From: Spongilla lacustris
Lineage: Eukaryota > Porifera > Demospongiae > Spongillida > Spongillidae
NCBI GenBank assembly: GCA_949361645.1
Contig: OX442420.1
Span: 8,820,735 to 8,884,734, forward strand
Direction: 5' to 3'
Length of the DNA: 64,000 nucleotides
In this document: piece after piece, positions 1 through 11,265 of the stretch
How positions within the stretch are numbered: the first letter of the stretch is position 1
Layout: the number at the start of each line of letters is the position of its first letter
Program-made: the position numbers and the translations under genes
Notes under the pieces: generated by a model
Database searches by the model: none
What the model was told of the DNA's origin: nothing
The model's input: the letters and a program-made list of their open reading frames with translations, nothing else

Positions 1-2392
1 TCATTTTGGAAGGCTGCATGCCAGGTAAAAATGGCCGGTAAATGGCACCTTGTTTCTATGCCATGAGGCTTCCTTTATTCTTGTTATCAACCTGTATAGT
101 TTGTAATTACATAAAGGTGACAATAAAACCGACTGCACTGGTTGTGGGATGATATTCGAAAACTTTCGCCACAGGCTAACCTGAATGCGAACTGCTCCCA
201 ATCGGCAGCGCGAATTAAGCGGGAAAATGTGCACATACTTCGTTCACCTATAAATCTCTAACAGATCGATTAAAATTTTACCAACAGAATATTTCAATAG
301 CTGCAGGACTTTACTATGTACCAACCTAATCTGAAGCAATTAGTGTGCCCCTATCAAAAGATTTGGCAGTTTGAATTCAATATGGTGTCAGACTTCGGAG
401 TGTGCATGATGGCAAGGAATTAGTGCTAAATCCAAGTATATGTTTTATGACAGATTAACAGTCTGATGTGAAGTACTGAAGATAGAACATCGATAACACG
501 AATCATTGCAAAGTTATTGCGAGTCATGCGTAAAGCATTCATTTACAAACTTACTGGCATATATGTCCCATATAAATGTATAGTTAATAAACGATTTTGT
601 GAGTAAAAGATGCGGCTTTCTAGCTGTTATAGTCTTTGAAAATGTTTGAAGCAACGGTAAGTGGTGCTAATCTATAAAAAGTATTGTTAAGCATGGGAAT
701 GAATGCAGTTTGATTGGGCCAAAAGGCGTGACCCAATATTGCATCCTTGACCATTCAGTGAGTGCGAGTGCGCTGTAGAGCAAAATCGGGTCGCACAGAA
801 TTCATATAAATGATGATCTGAATGGACCAAAAACACCCTAGTGATATAGTTTGGGGTTCCCGTTACTCAAAAATGTATTTGTCTCAATAGCACCACCTAA
901 AATGACCGAGATATTTTTCAAACCATCCTGTAATTCCTAATACTAAGTTCCACCTCTACTGGTCTTTGTTTTACACGGTTTACATAGACATACATATACA
1001 TCATGGCTTCATATTGCTGGTGAATGTCAGCTTGGCCAGTGTTATTCCCAATTCATGTTGACAAAAAAAAAAAAAACCACTCTTGCAGAACGTGTATGTA
1101 CATGTAGGCAGATCCAGGGTATTAGTATAGACCTACGTAAGTCCCGGGTAGACCTAATATAGGTGTACATGTAGGTAAGCATATGTAGGTCTAGGGTACA
1201 TGTAGGTCCAGGTTAGGCCTATACATAGGTCCAGGTACTTGTGGTGGGAACAGATGAGGAGAGTAAGGGTGAAGATGAGCCTGACTAAAACTGTACTTCC
1301 ATGTTGTGCAACTTTGCCCTAAGATAAATATAATATGTGCTCAGAAATTCAACAATTGTGTGCTTACATAAACTGTGGTTGTCCTAAGGCTGCTGTATCC
1401 TTAGCTATACATGTAGCAAGTTCCAAGAAAAAGTATATATCAGCACCTATATGCAGAGATGGGTTTTGGTGGTGATGGCATGGGCCTTTTGGGCCTCAAG
1501 CATTAGTTCTAAGTTTACAATCAAGTACATGGGAGGTGAGTGGAGTATGCTTTGGGCCTGATGGCCTTTGGCTAGTGGTAGAGGCATTTAATAAGTCTGA
1601 TGCCAGCAAGCATTAGTTCTGATGCCATAACATGGGAGGGGGGTACCGTGGAGTGTGTTTTGAGCCTGATGCAGAGGCTGGTAGTGGTAGACTGCTCAGC
1701 ACTCCGATGCGTAGACATAAAGCTTTCCTTAATAAATTATTGGGATAGCGCTAAATATTCCATTGGCGAAGCCCCCAAAGGTCGTTTGCAGTTTATGGAG
1801 TTTTATGTGTAGTACACTGGAAACACGGCACATGCAGACTTGATGTTTAACTATATCTAAGGCTGAGAAGATAATGTAGGTCATAGCTGTACTGGAAAGT
1901 GCTAACAAATCAACTTTTTCCTACATCAGTGCATGTGCCTAGCTTACGCGCTTCATTCATTGAGAAGCAAACAGACTAAACGTACAATAAACTTAAAGTA
2001 AAAAGAACCCACTATAGGTCAAAAAGGTCGATAACAACGTCATGTATATAATACATAAAAGCCTTCACCATAATGTGGGTGTGTGTCCCTCTGGCTAGTC
2101 GAGACCTATGGGAATTGGGGTAAGGAGGAGCTACCCGGCTTACCATTGGCTCATCAAAATAGAAGAGTGTCACGACTCTGAGCAAGCAGCCTTGTTAATA
2201 ATTTTCAGCAGAATTAACTTATTGTACACATTTACTCACCATTATTTAAGAATGGTTAATGGTTAATGGAATAATTTTTCGAAGTACATAGCTCATAATC
2301 AGACCGATTTATAGTACATTATAAACTTGTTAAAAATTCAATTTGAAGAAAATCGCAAGATGACTGCTGATGTATGGGCAATTTCTCGATAT

Positions 2393-2690
2393 GTGTAGAA
2401 GCATCATTATTCTATTTAAGGCCTAAATCACATAGCTTAGTTTTTGGTCTACTTTTAGCTATAGCATTCGAAAGCAGCCACCTTTTGAAGGATGTCTTCA
2501 CTAAGGCGGGCTCTTAATTCCTAAAAGCCATTTTTCATAGGAGAAAACTGAAGATGACAAGTGGTACTTCTTACTTTAAAGTTTTTTATGGCAGTGGTAG
2601 ACTGAAATGACATTGTATGTAGAATATGTGTACTGCGTGCATTGGCTATACATCTAGTGGGATACACATATAAGTTTTGAAGAACTTGTA
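2393..2690. repeat. Interspersed repeat, permuted copy at 48100-48435
   Basis: Two blocks are near-identical to blocks at 48.1-48.4 kb: one around TTCTATTTAAGGCCTAAA (2412 on) and one around GAAAACTGAAGATGACAAG (about 2543 on). Here the first block precedes the second; at 48 kb the order is reversed. Confidence 0.7.
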
Positions 2691-5461
2691 CCATGCGCTG
2701 AAACGATTGATATACTTTATCCTAGCTAATAGTAGTCTTAATCTTTAATCTGCGTGAAATGATCCTGAATTCAAGATCGGTAAAATCCTGAATTCAGGAT
2801 AGTGAGTTCTTCCGTTTATAAAAACCATTGCAGTGAAAATTAAAATCATAAAAAACATAGAAGCTGTTTGTTTCACCAATGGTGCGCACATTCTATAGCA
2901 TGGATTAATCTTAATCATCTAGAAAGCTGCCCAAACTTCAAGGATGCATAAGCATGTTTCGTTGCTCTCGCTTACATAAATTAAATGATTAGCAATTTTT
3001 TAGTTTGTAATACTTACAAAGAACATTGAACATATCAATTGTACTCCATTTCACTACTTATTGGTGGTAGCACCTCAGGACTCTTGGTAGAAGTTGTATT
3101 TTTATCAAACTTGTACACAAAATAACAGAAAAGTGTAATTTATGATCACTGTCCATGCATCCCGACCCCCATTTCTTTTTATGTCCCAACAGTACTGGTG
3201 ACAGCATTTCTACCAATGCCAGGTGTTTCTGCATCACTCTCAACGACAGAAATGCGTTTTTATTTTTATTTTGCGGAGGCTAACCATCGCACCACCCGCT
3301 CTGACTCGCTTCGCTTAGTCCGCCTTGAGTTCAATTCAATGCTCGTACCTCCTGTGTCCCATATTCTTGAATTTGCTTATATGGCTCTCCTTACAGATCT
3401 TTGTAAAAGTTTCTATCTTGAAAGTAAGCTTCCTGCTTGTTCCTCAACTTTATATCTGACTTTGATGGTAACCGCGGCATTATTTGCGAACGAAAAAGGA
3501 AACTAAGCCTAAACATTGTTTTTTTTTTCAAATATTTGAATGACTAAAATGGATAGCGCTGTTTAGATGAAAGCCTACAGAAGCTAAGCAGCAAAAAAAA
3601 TCATCAATATCGTTAGATTGATGTCGATATGTGCAGCATAAAGTCATCCTGAATTAAAGATGAAAATAGATTAAAGGTTAAGGTTTTAGCATAATGTCCA
3701 TTGACTCAATCCTTTATTTTTTCTCCAAGTAGCCTACAGTGGCCTAGGAAGAACGGGGGCCCCAAAATATTTTTTTTAGAGGGGGGGGGGGGGGGGGAGA
3801 TTTCCCCTCACTGCTAGTAAAAATTTACTACATTAGGGAGGGGGAGGGGTACGAGTACTATGCACTATCCTAAAAATTTAGGTCAGGTCACTTGTCCCTA
3901 TACAACATGCCCATTAATCTTCATCCTTTCAATCTTTAAATACTTCCCTACTACTCATCTGGTGTAATCCTAGTTCATGTCTTCCATTATGAGGATTATA
4001 TTTTTAAGATAGAAAAGTCAACTTACTTTGTCTAAACCTTCACCACGTAAAAAGATATTTAATGGTGGGGGGAAGGGGTAAATAAAAAGGCGGGGGGACA
4101 TAAAACATCCCCCCTCCGCCTTTATGTCTTAATACTACTGAATAATTAAGGTATGGGGGTAGGGAAGGACATGAACTAAATTTTAAAAAATTTAGTACAA
4201 ATTCCCCCCTTCATGTCTTTATGGTACACAATAATAAAAGGTTGGGGTGGCGGGGGGGGGGGGGGGGGGGGGTGGCAATGCCCCTCCTCAGATAAACGTG
4301 TGGGGCCGTGTCCCCCATGCTTGCTACACCCCTGTAATGAGTATTGTTGTAGGTTGTACAACGGACATAGCTTAGATCGTCAATAAGCATAACTAACATC
4401 ATGTCAGCACCGCTTGGCAATGCACACCAGTGCTCTAGGAGGTTAAAATTTACAATGAAATTGTGGAGTTATTTGCTTATTGTGGAATGGCCTCAGGGAT
4501 GTGTACATTGACAAATCTGTGTGGTGACAAAGTATTCCCTCATGGCTCATGCTTTGTCATCGACCTCCCACAAAGATGATGTTCTGAACATGTACAGATT
4601 TGTCCATTACAAGATTGCACCAAAAGAGACATTGGATAAAAGCTTGCCATCATGGGGCTATTCCATAGACACTGTATACCTGTGTCCTTGGCCACTAACA
4701 ATCTCACAATACACTGTATAGTGATTTTGAACCGTCTCTGTATATCAGTATGTAGATGTAGTATCGAAAATACTTGGCCAAATATAACAAACCGCACAGA
4801 TTATTCATAAAATTCTCTGCCATACTCCATTATTATAAGCGCTGAACTCTATGAAAAATTGCAGGGCATCTGTGCAATGAACCCAAAGTACACCCTTTTA
4901 AATGCAAAAAGAATATGCGCGCTATTAAGAAAAGCTTGCGCGTATGGAATATTTATGACGAAAGCGATAATGGAACAAAGTAACTAATCTCAGCACACAT
5001 TATACTTAAAATGAGTGAGCAGTTTGGCTTGGTAGACATTCGTTTCTTGAGACATTGTAAAAAAAAAACATCACACATTGTCTTAGTGGTACAACTGTGT
5101 GACGAATATATGGCTTTGTTTGTAGGTTCATTTGGTTCTGTATTGTTTAAATGCTGACTATTTAGCACATTGCAACTGAGTTGTGAAACATCATCGTCTT
5201 AGGCTAGTTTTTTTTAATTTGGTTGCGATTACACATGTGATAAAGATGGTGTGTAGCAACTATGTGAAGCTTCGCATCTAATTTCTTGCTTGCAAAGGCT
5301 AAAAGCTCCTACAATAGCCTACTGAAGGCCGAAAATATATCGTGTACTCGTGAAAACGTATTTTTTGTTTTTGAAGAGGTACGTGGAAACCCATAGCATC
5401 GCTAGGAAGCAGGGCTCAGGGCGGTGACTGCAGAAATTAAGGCCTTACACATGTAGTTGAG

Positions 5462-5514
5462 CCAAAGATTACTGATTGTTACAATTATTAATTGTAGTAA
5501 TCAATAATCCTTGG
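5462..5514. mobile_element. 53-bp palindromic MITE-like insertion
   Basis: Near-perfect inverted repeat starting CCAAAGATTACTGATTG and ending AATCAATAATCCTTGG. It is flanked on both sides by TTGAG (5457-5461 and 5515-5519), which reads as a 5-bp target-site duplication. It is too short to code for anything. Confidence 0.5.
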
Positions 5515-6098
5515 TTGAGCAGCAGATGCATATCGACAAGTCGACAAAACAACTGCCCACCAATTCCACTAGATGGCTGTTAAAGTCATGTGGCTATAAG
5601 ATAAGTGTTCTTCGCTGCAGGAGATCTCTTGGATACTCTCATATGCAATGTTAACAAAAAGAAGCGGCTGGATCTACTTACAGGTACTACTTTTGTAAGA
5701 GCATGCACTATCCACTCAAAGACTAAGTCCCACCCACTAGTTCACACTTTTCAGGTGCTGATATTAGTTTCGTTCGTTGAATAGTTTTGGATAGTCTTTT
5801 AGATCATTCTGCATCATCTCCAAATTGTAGCACTAAGATGATATGTGATTTTTTTTTTGACCACTACTGTACTTCAATTAACGGTAATATTCCAATTTCA
5901 TACCATTGCAAACAGCAGTGTGGCATGTGAGACTAGGTTTGCTAACTGCAGATCTGTCTTGTTAAGACTATTTTTTCAGAATTAAAAAATTTAAAAAAAG
6001 CTTTAAAGATGTTTGTAGCATTAGTTCAACCCGCTGTACAGGATTAAAAGGACCACCAACCTTTGCCTACTAATTATACCATCATAATGGTTGCTTAC

Positions 6099-7019
6099 CT
6101 CCAAAACATTTTTACAGCTGTTTTCATGTTGGGTACATAGCTTAGTGATGATGTCACTGAGCTCCTTGGATGTAGGCCTGTGGTCAGGATGGTCCATGAG
6201 ACATGACATCACCACATTATGAAGAGGATGGACCACTCCCATCTTATCCACCCAAGGCATCCTCTTGTAGATCTGTATCTCCTGCTTCTTGGTAACCAGT
6301 GGAGGTATTGGTGGCTCATACACTATAGGAAACTCCTGATTGGCCACATACAGAGTGAGGGCGCCATAAGAAAACACGTCCAACTTGGCATCATACTTTG
6401 GGTCTGGGATCAATGCCTCAGGAGGCATGTAAGCCAAGTTACCTGGGGCTGCAGTGTGGGCAGATTGCTGAACCTGACATATTTCAAATATCTTGGACAC
6501 ACCTAGATCAGCTATCTTGGCTGACATTCCCTGTGTGAGGAGGATGCTGGGGGCAGTAAGGTTACGATGAATGATGGGTGGGGCCTGGGAGTGCAGGTGG
6601 AGGAGACCATAGGACACATCCCGAAGAATGGACAGCTTTAGTGGTAGAGGGATGTCAGGGTAATACTCTAAACACTTGGCTAGGTCCATGTGCAAGTACT
6701 CCATTACAAGCCACTCATCATCATAGTTCGATCGATACACACCTAGGAACTGTACAATGTTGGGGTGCTTAAGGTTGCCAAGTACAGCACATTCATCATG
6801 GAACTTTGCCCTAATGGCGTCCTTGTCTATCTCCCTGATTGGAAGGTTTCCCACATGTCCAAGCAAGATGTCTTGCAACCCTTTAGTAATGCAGGGGAGG
6901 CCATTCATCTTCACCTCATACACAGTACCAAAGGACCCACGACTTATTTCCTTCCGCTGGTAAAGCCCCTCCAAGTGAGGGATGGGATGTACGTGTGAGT
7001 GACCCACACCTGTTGCCAT
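6099..7019 (-). CDS. Copy D: lone tyrosine-kinase-like exon, probable pseudokinase
   Basis: This 307-codon kinase-domain exon is closely similar to those at 14.6-15.6 and 25.7-26.6 kb. It ends at the same donor (GAG then GTAAGC at 6099/6098), so it was once spliced onward. Retained: the beta-3 Lys (about residue 46), the alpha-C Glu (about 76, DECAVLGNL), ADLGVSK with its Asp (about 171) and the MPPEAL activation-segment motif. Lost relative to its sisters: the first Gly of the glycine loop (SRGSFG instead of GRGSFG), the catalytic Asp of HRD (HRN, about 153) and the catalytic-loop Asn (TAPSILL instead of TAPNILL, about 158). Phosphotransfer is therefore unlikely. The frame stays open upstream to 7223; I chose the ATG at 7019 because it aligns with the sister starts. 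No downstream coiled-coil or MAGUK exon exists before position 1. It is either a young pseudogene or an expressed pseudokinase. Confidence 0.75.
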
Positions 7020-7446
7020 TTTACCACTGTTAGGAAACTCTCTTTCTGAAGCTGTACGTTGAGGGGAGGAAGAGATAATTAGAGATAGAACTACATTAGT
7101 ACAAATACAAGATGAAATGAGTTCAAAAGGATCGTGCTTATAGATTGGGTTATCATTCTCTCGTATCCAACTTCTCCTTTCCGGGTTAATATACAACTGA
7201 TTTGAACTGCCAGGTGTTAACAAGCGCTAAGCAAGCCCCCAAAACGTTGTGATTTTACGGATTGTCATTCCACACATAAATTTGCACGCGCGTACGCATA
7301 CGTACATTTACCCCGCACCATGCACGTTAACGTGCAAGCCACGTCAATACCTATTCGTGCCAAATGTTTTACGTACGTACACACTACTTTACAATCTTTT
7401 CTACCTCAGTTCTGCTGACAGTTCATCCACGTGGCATTGACTCGTT

Positions 7447-7620
7447 CCCAGACTCATAGCATTACGCATAATGTGTTTTTAAAATGTCCTTGAAGCGGTA
7501 ATGAGTCTGGGTACGAGAGACCTGTCCAATACTGTTGAAACAGGTTACAGATTATGTAGCATTAAAGGAGTTTTATGAAAACGTTAAGCACCACCTTGTT
7601 TCCAGCTACATCCATTTCTG
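7447..7620. repeat. Interspersed repeat, second copy near 63240-63370
   Basis: Shares GTAGCATTAAAGGAGTTTTA, TTTCCAGC and CATTTCTGC blocks, in order, with 63.24-63.37 kb. Each copy is preceded by a version of AATGAGTCTGGGTACGAGAG. It is probably a non-autonomous element. Around it (7224-8035) I see no gene; a C-rich run lies at 7977-8002. Confidence 0.5.
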
Positions 7621-8035
7621 CAACCACCCCGAATGCTAGCCATGGTGGTATTAAAGTGGGTAGACATATGTATCCTCAATCACCTGACTGCCGGGTGCAG
7701 CCACATCATTGAAGCATCAACACCAGCAGACAAGGCCTGTCTGTTATCATCTTGGCCTTTTAGTCACTCCCACTGCATTATCTATCCTGACCCCAGCGAG
7801 TTTGAAGATGGCTCTCCAATGGTGGTTTGGAGTGGACACTGCCAGAGGTTCCTGGTGCTTGATTCAGCCGGTGGAGGGAGTGTCCTGATATTGTGCATTA
7901 TGCAGCTGGTAAATTAATTATGTAATAATATCAAATCCAAGATCATACTGTAGGTAAAGTTGGCGGGGTAAATACCCCCCCCCCCCCCCCCCCCTCCCCC
8001 CCCGGTTCCGCCACCGCTGTAGTGGGGGTTGAGAA

Positions 8036-8400
8036 AGGTTGTGGCCTCGCAACTGTCCACAGCCAAACTTGCCTGTCAGACATACTTGTCCTTGATTGGG
8101 ACAGAGGGAAGCAGGCTGCTTTTGATCTGACATCCTATCACATCTCCTTAATTTGTCTGCCACCATTCTCCATGACGCAAGCATTCTGCAGAAGTACTGT
8201 AGGTAGAGGTGAGAATGCACTGAGCCAATGACCCCAAGTGCTCTGGGTCTGACTTGATGTTGAGACATATAGAAATTGGGGCAAGGAATCTCCCCTTTCT
8301 TGCTTACTACCTCCCCTGCCATGCGAGTCAAGTCTTGGCTGCATGAAGTGTATGGCAGGATTAATTTCAACCTTGTCACAGCCATTGCCAGCTAGGGCCA
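8036..8400 (+). pseudogene. Decayed retroelement-type C-terminal domain fragment
   Basis: The plus-strand translation contains SDILVLDWDRGKQAAFDLT and, after in-frame stops and shifts, VETYRNWGKES. This resembles a segment I associate with the C-terminal part of sponge and cnidarian reverse-transcriptase-linked proteins (pattern: AD-LV--W--G-PAA-D-T, later V-----E-YG-WG-EA). No polymerase motif lies nearby, so it is a fragment. The call is from memory of a sequence pattern, not a search. It lies just 3' of MAGUK copy A, in the opposite orientation. Confidence 0.4.
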
Positions 8401-8662
8401 TCAGACTAATACAGTTCTGGGTAGATATTTACCCAACAATTAAAAAGATAATGTAAGTGTAAGTGTGCGTTTATTAATGATTATGGATTGCTTTCTGTAA
8501 ATTCTTATTTTTCATTTAGGAATGATAAAAATTCAGTGTTGTGTGCATAACTTGCGAAAAAAAAAAAACAAAGCAGCAAGGTCACCAAAATCCTATCCCT
8601 CTACACTCACCCTCTCTCACAAACAATATTTTAAATATGCACATAGTTCAGTACTGAGTGGT

Positions 8663-11265
8663 TCAAGGGAGGGGCTCATTGGTGGGCACCCAAATATGGC
8701 TTCCAGACTGGTCCTGTATCACAGTTTTGACTGCAGCGTAGATATCCTGCACTGAGTCTCCGCTTACAACAGCTGTGCAAGAGAGAAGGGTGGTAAATCA
8801 AGGATTGTGTGTGAGGACCCACAACTTAGATCAAGCCAGCATAAACATTATAGTAAAAGGAAACTTACGCACACACACATATATATATCCACAAAAAAGT
8901 GGACAGTCCACAGGGATATAGGCATACACTAACAAAGGATTATATACACCAAACAAAGGAACATTTAACCCTATATAGCACAAGGCGACATTTTAAGCAG
9001 CTAGTCTGACTGGTATTCAGCAGTCAGTCTGGCCAAGTGTACGTGTAATTAAACTTGTCACTTAGTCCTAAAATGAGCTTTTATAGATGAATTTCATAGC
9101 ACCATAAATAAGCCGCAAAGACACCCAGAACAAGTTTGATATATATACTTCAACAGACCGAATGCATCTGGTCCTCAGACTGAAGGGAACATTTAACCTA
9201 CAGGACTGTCTACAGGCATGCATCCATACGTTAAGTCCAAGAGCACAAATTATGACAAGATACTGCAATGCAATTAACAACATTGAAAGATCTTCTGAGC
9301 AACGTCAGCACATGAGTCAAACAGAGCAGCCATTAATGAACACATGGGGTGTGACCATAATGAACTGCAACTATATGCTAAACAGGCACTAAATATTTGG
9401 TATTACTAACCTGTACAGTATTTTGCAAACTCTTCTTCAATCTTTGCACCCATCTCCAATGTCTGTTGGCATTGCACCTGTGTTCCCTTTGAAACAGCAC
9501 TGCATGAATGAAACAATGAATACATGTAAGCATGTATTATCTATGATGTCAGCAACAGAAATAAAGATGATCTATCCAAACCCTATGGTCCACTAATTAT
9601 TCCAGACCTGGTCCACAAAACCCTTCAGACCTGGTCTACTAATAACTCCAGACCTGGTCCACTAAACCCTTCAGACCTGGTCTACTAATCACTCCAGACC
9701 TGGTCCACTAAGCCCTCCAGACCTCGTCCACTAAACCAACCAGACCTGGTCCACTAAACCATCCAGCTCTGGTCCACTAGCAGGGGTGGATCGAGGATTT
9801 CTGGTAACCCTCCAGACCTGGTCCACTAAACCCTCCAGTGCTGTGCATACATGTATGGTCCCATAGACTTACTGTATTACTTCCCAGCTGTTAGGACTGA
9901 TGCAGATTGCAATGGGATGAAGATCAGTCATCTGAAGGCGTCTAATGGCATAGCCACTTACAACTAGAATGCAGTGCTTGCCCTGCACAGAAATTGGTGG
10001 TGTGGAGGGAGGAGGAGGAGGAGGAGGAGGAGGAGGAGGAGGAGGAGGAGGAGGAGGAGGAAGAGGAGGAGGAGGAGGAGGAGGAGGAGGAGGAGGAGGA
10101 GGAGGAGGAGGAGGAGGAGGAGGAGGAAGAGGAGGAGGAGGAGGAGGAGGAGGAGGAGGAGGAGGAGGAGGAGGAGGAGGAGGAGGAGGAGGAGGAGGAG
10201 GAGGAGGAGGAGGAGTAGGAGGAGGAGGAGGAGGAGGAGGAGGAGGAGGAGGAGGAGGACACTGAATGTATCATGGCCACTCTCAAAGCAGAATTCTCAA
10301 CGGACCTGTTCTGCAACTTCCTGCACAGCCTTGATGCTGGTGCCATAGAGATTGTCTTTGTAGCGACCAGCCTCTATGAACAGGTCAGCCTGGATGTCCA
10401 TCTCCATCTGCTCAACGCTCTGAACAAAGTGGTAGTCCTTCCCATCCACTTCTCCATCTCGAGGAGGCCGAGTGGTGTCTGGAGTAAGGTGCAGTCATTA
10501 CATACCATCACACATACACCTCAAGCACACTCTCACACCTACACTTCTATACAATTGCACTTTACAGCACTAAAAGCTTGAATACCCTTTCTTATTTACA
10601 AAGCAATGCTTGAATTACAGTAACCACTCATCATCCCATATCGTCTCCATAATTCATATTAATTATGCACACTCACGTAGCACGCAGCCTTCAAATTTGT
10701 CTGGGAACTCCTGAACCAGCATATGATTGATCTCCTCCTTCAAGGGTCCAAGGATGAGGACTGGCTGAGCATACCCCCCTGTGTTTGCAAATATACATTT
10801 GGGTAGCAAAAGTGACCACACACCTTCTACAAAAACTCACTCTGCTCCAGTTGAACAGGTTCATATGTTGGAACATGTTCTTCAAAAGCTGCACATCAAT
10901 GGAGGGGGGATGTGGGGTATGAGGGGGTAGGGGAAGGGGTGAGAGAAATATAAAGTGTGACAGACATCAACATGTGAGGCAGGGAAGTGATGCTGGGAAG
11001 TTATCTGACATACACTTCTGCTCCGCTGACGGTGCTACATAGTTCCTTCTTGTTCCTGAGGTCTTTTGTTAGTATGGAAGAGGAGAGGGAGACACATTGG
11101 TCACATCACCAGCCCCCTCCACACATTAACTGTTCCACCATCACCTGGCTCCTCCCACCCTCACTACGCTCCCCGTCCCATCCACATACCCAGTCCAGAC
11201 CTGAAGACTTTGTGGTCTTGGTGAACTTAGCATGCATCTTATTGGCTCGAGCACAATGCTCAATC
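8663..11265 (-). CDS. Copy A 3' exons: HOOK linker and guanylate-kinase-like domain
   Basis: The exons encode IEHCARANK (HOOK-like, basic), [77 protein letters not shown], a helical exon, and [19 protein letters not shown] before the end at 8663. The order matches the DLG GUK. The P-loop is the degenerate LGPLKEE rather than GxxGxGKS, as in DLG, so it should bind partners rather than phosphorylate GMP. The exon at 10778 uses a shifted acceptor adding GYAQ in frame. Confidence 0.88.

Larger units (their letters stand above)
1..6000. other. Intergenic region, no supported gene
   Basis: AT-rich DNA with no frame showing a recognisable domain or a convincing exon chain. It holds TGTAGGT-rich degenerate repeats near 1090-1250, poly-G tracts near 3781-3797 and 4251-4271, a repeat shared with 48.1-48.4 kb (2393-2690) and a small palindromic insertion (5462-5514). 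A 102-codon plus-strand frame at 3198-3506 is open but resembles nothing I know. No coiled-coil or MAGUK exon lies downstream of the kinase exon at 6.1-7.0 kb. Confidence 0.6.

Noticed and set aside
7918..8385. 155-codon minus-strand frame
   Set aside because: It runs through a poly-C tract and is antisense to the retroelement-like fragment on the plus strand; composition and content show no domain.
9942..10348. Open frames of poly-Ser, poly-Glu, poly-Arg and poly-Gly
   Set aside because: All are readings of the (GGA)n tract in an intron of copy A.
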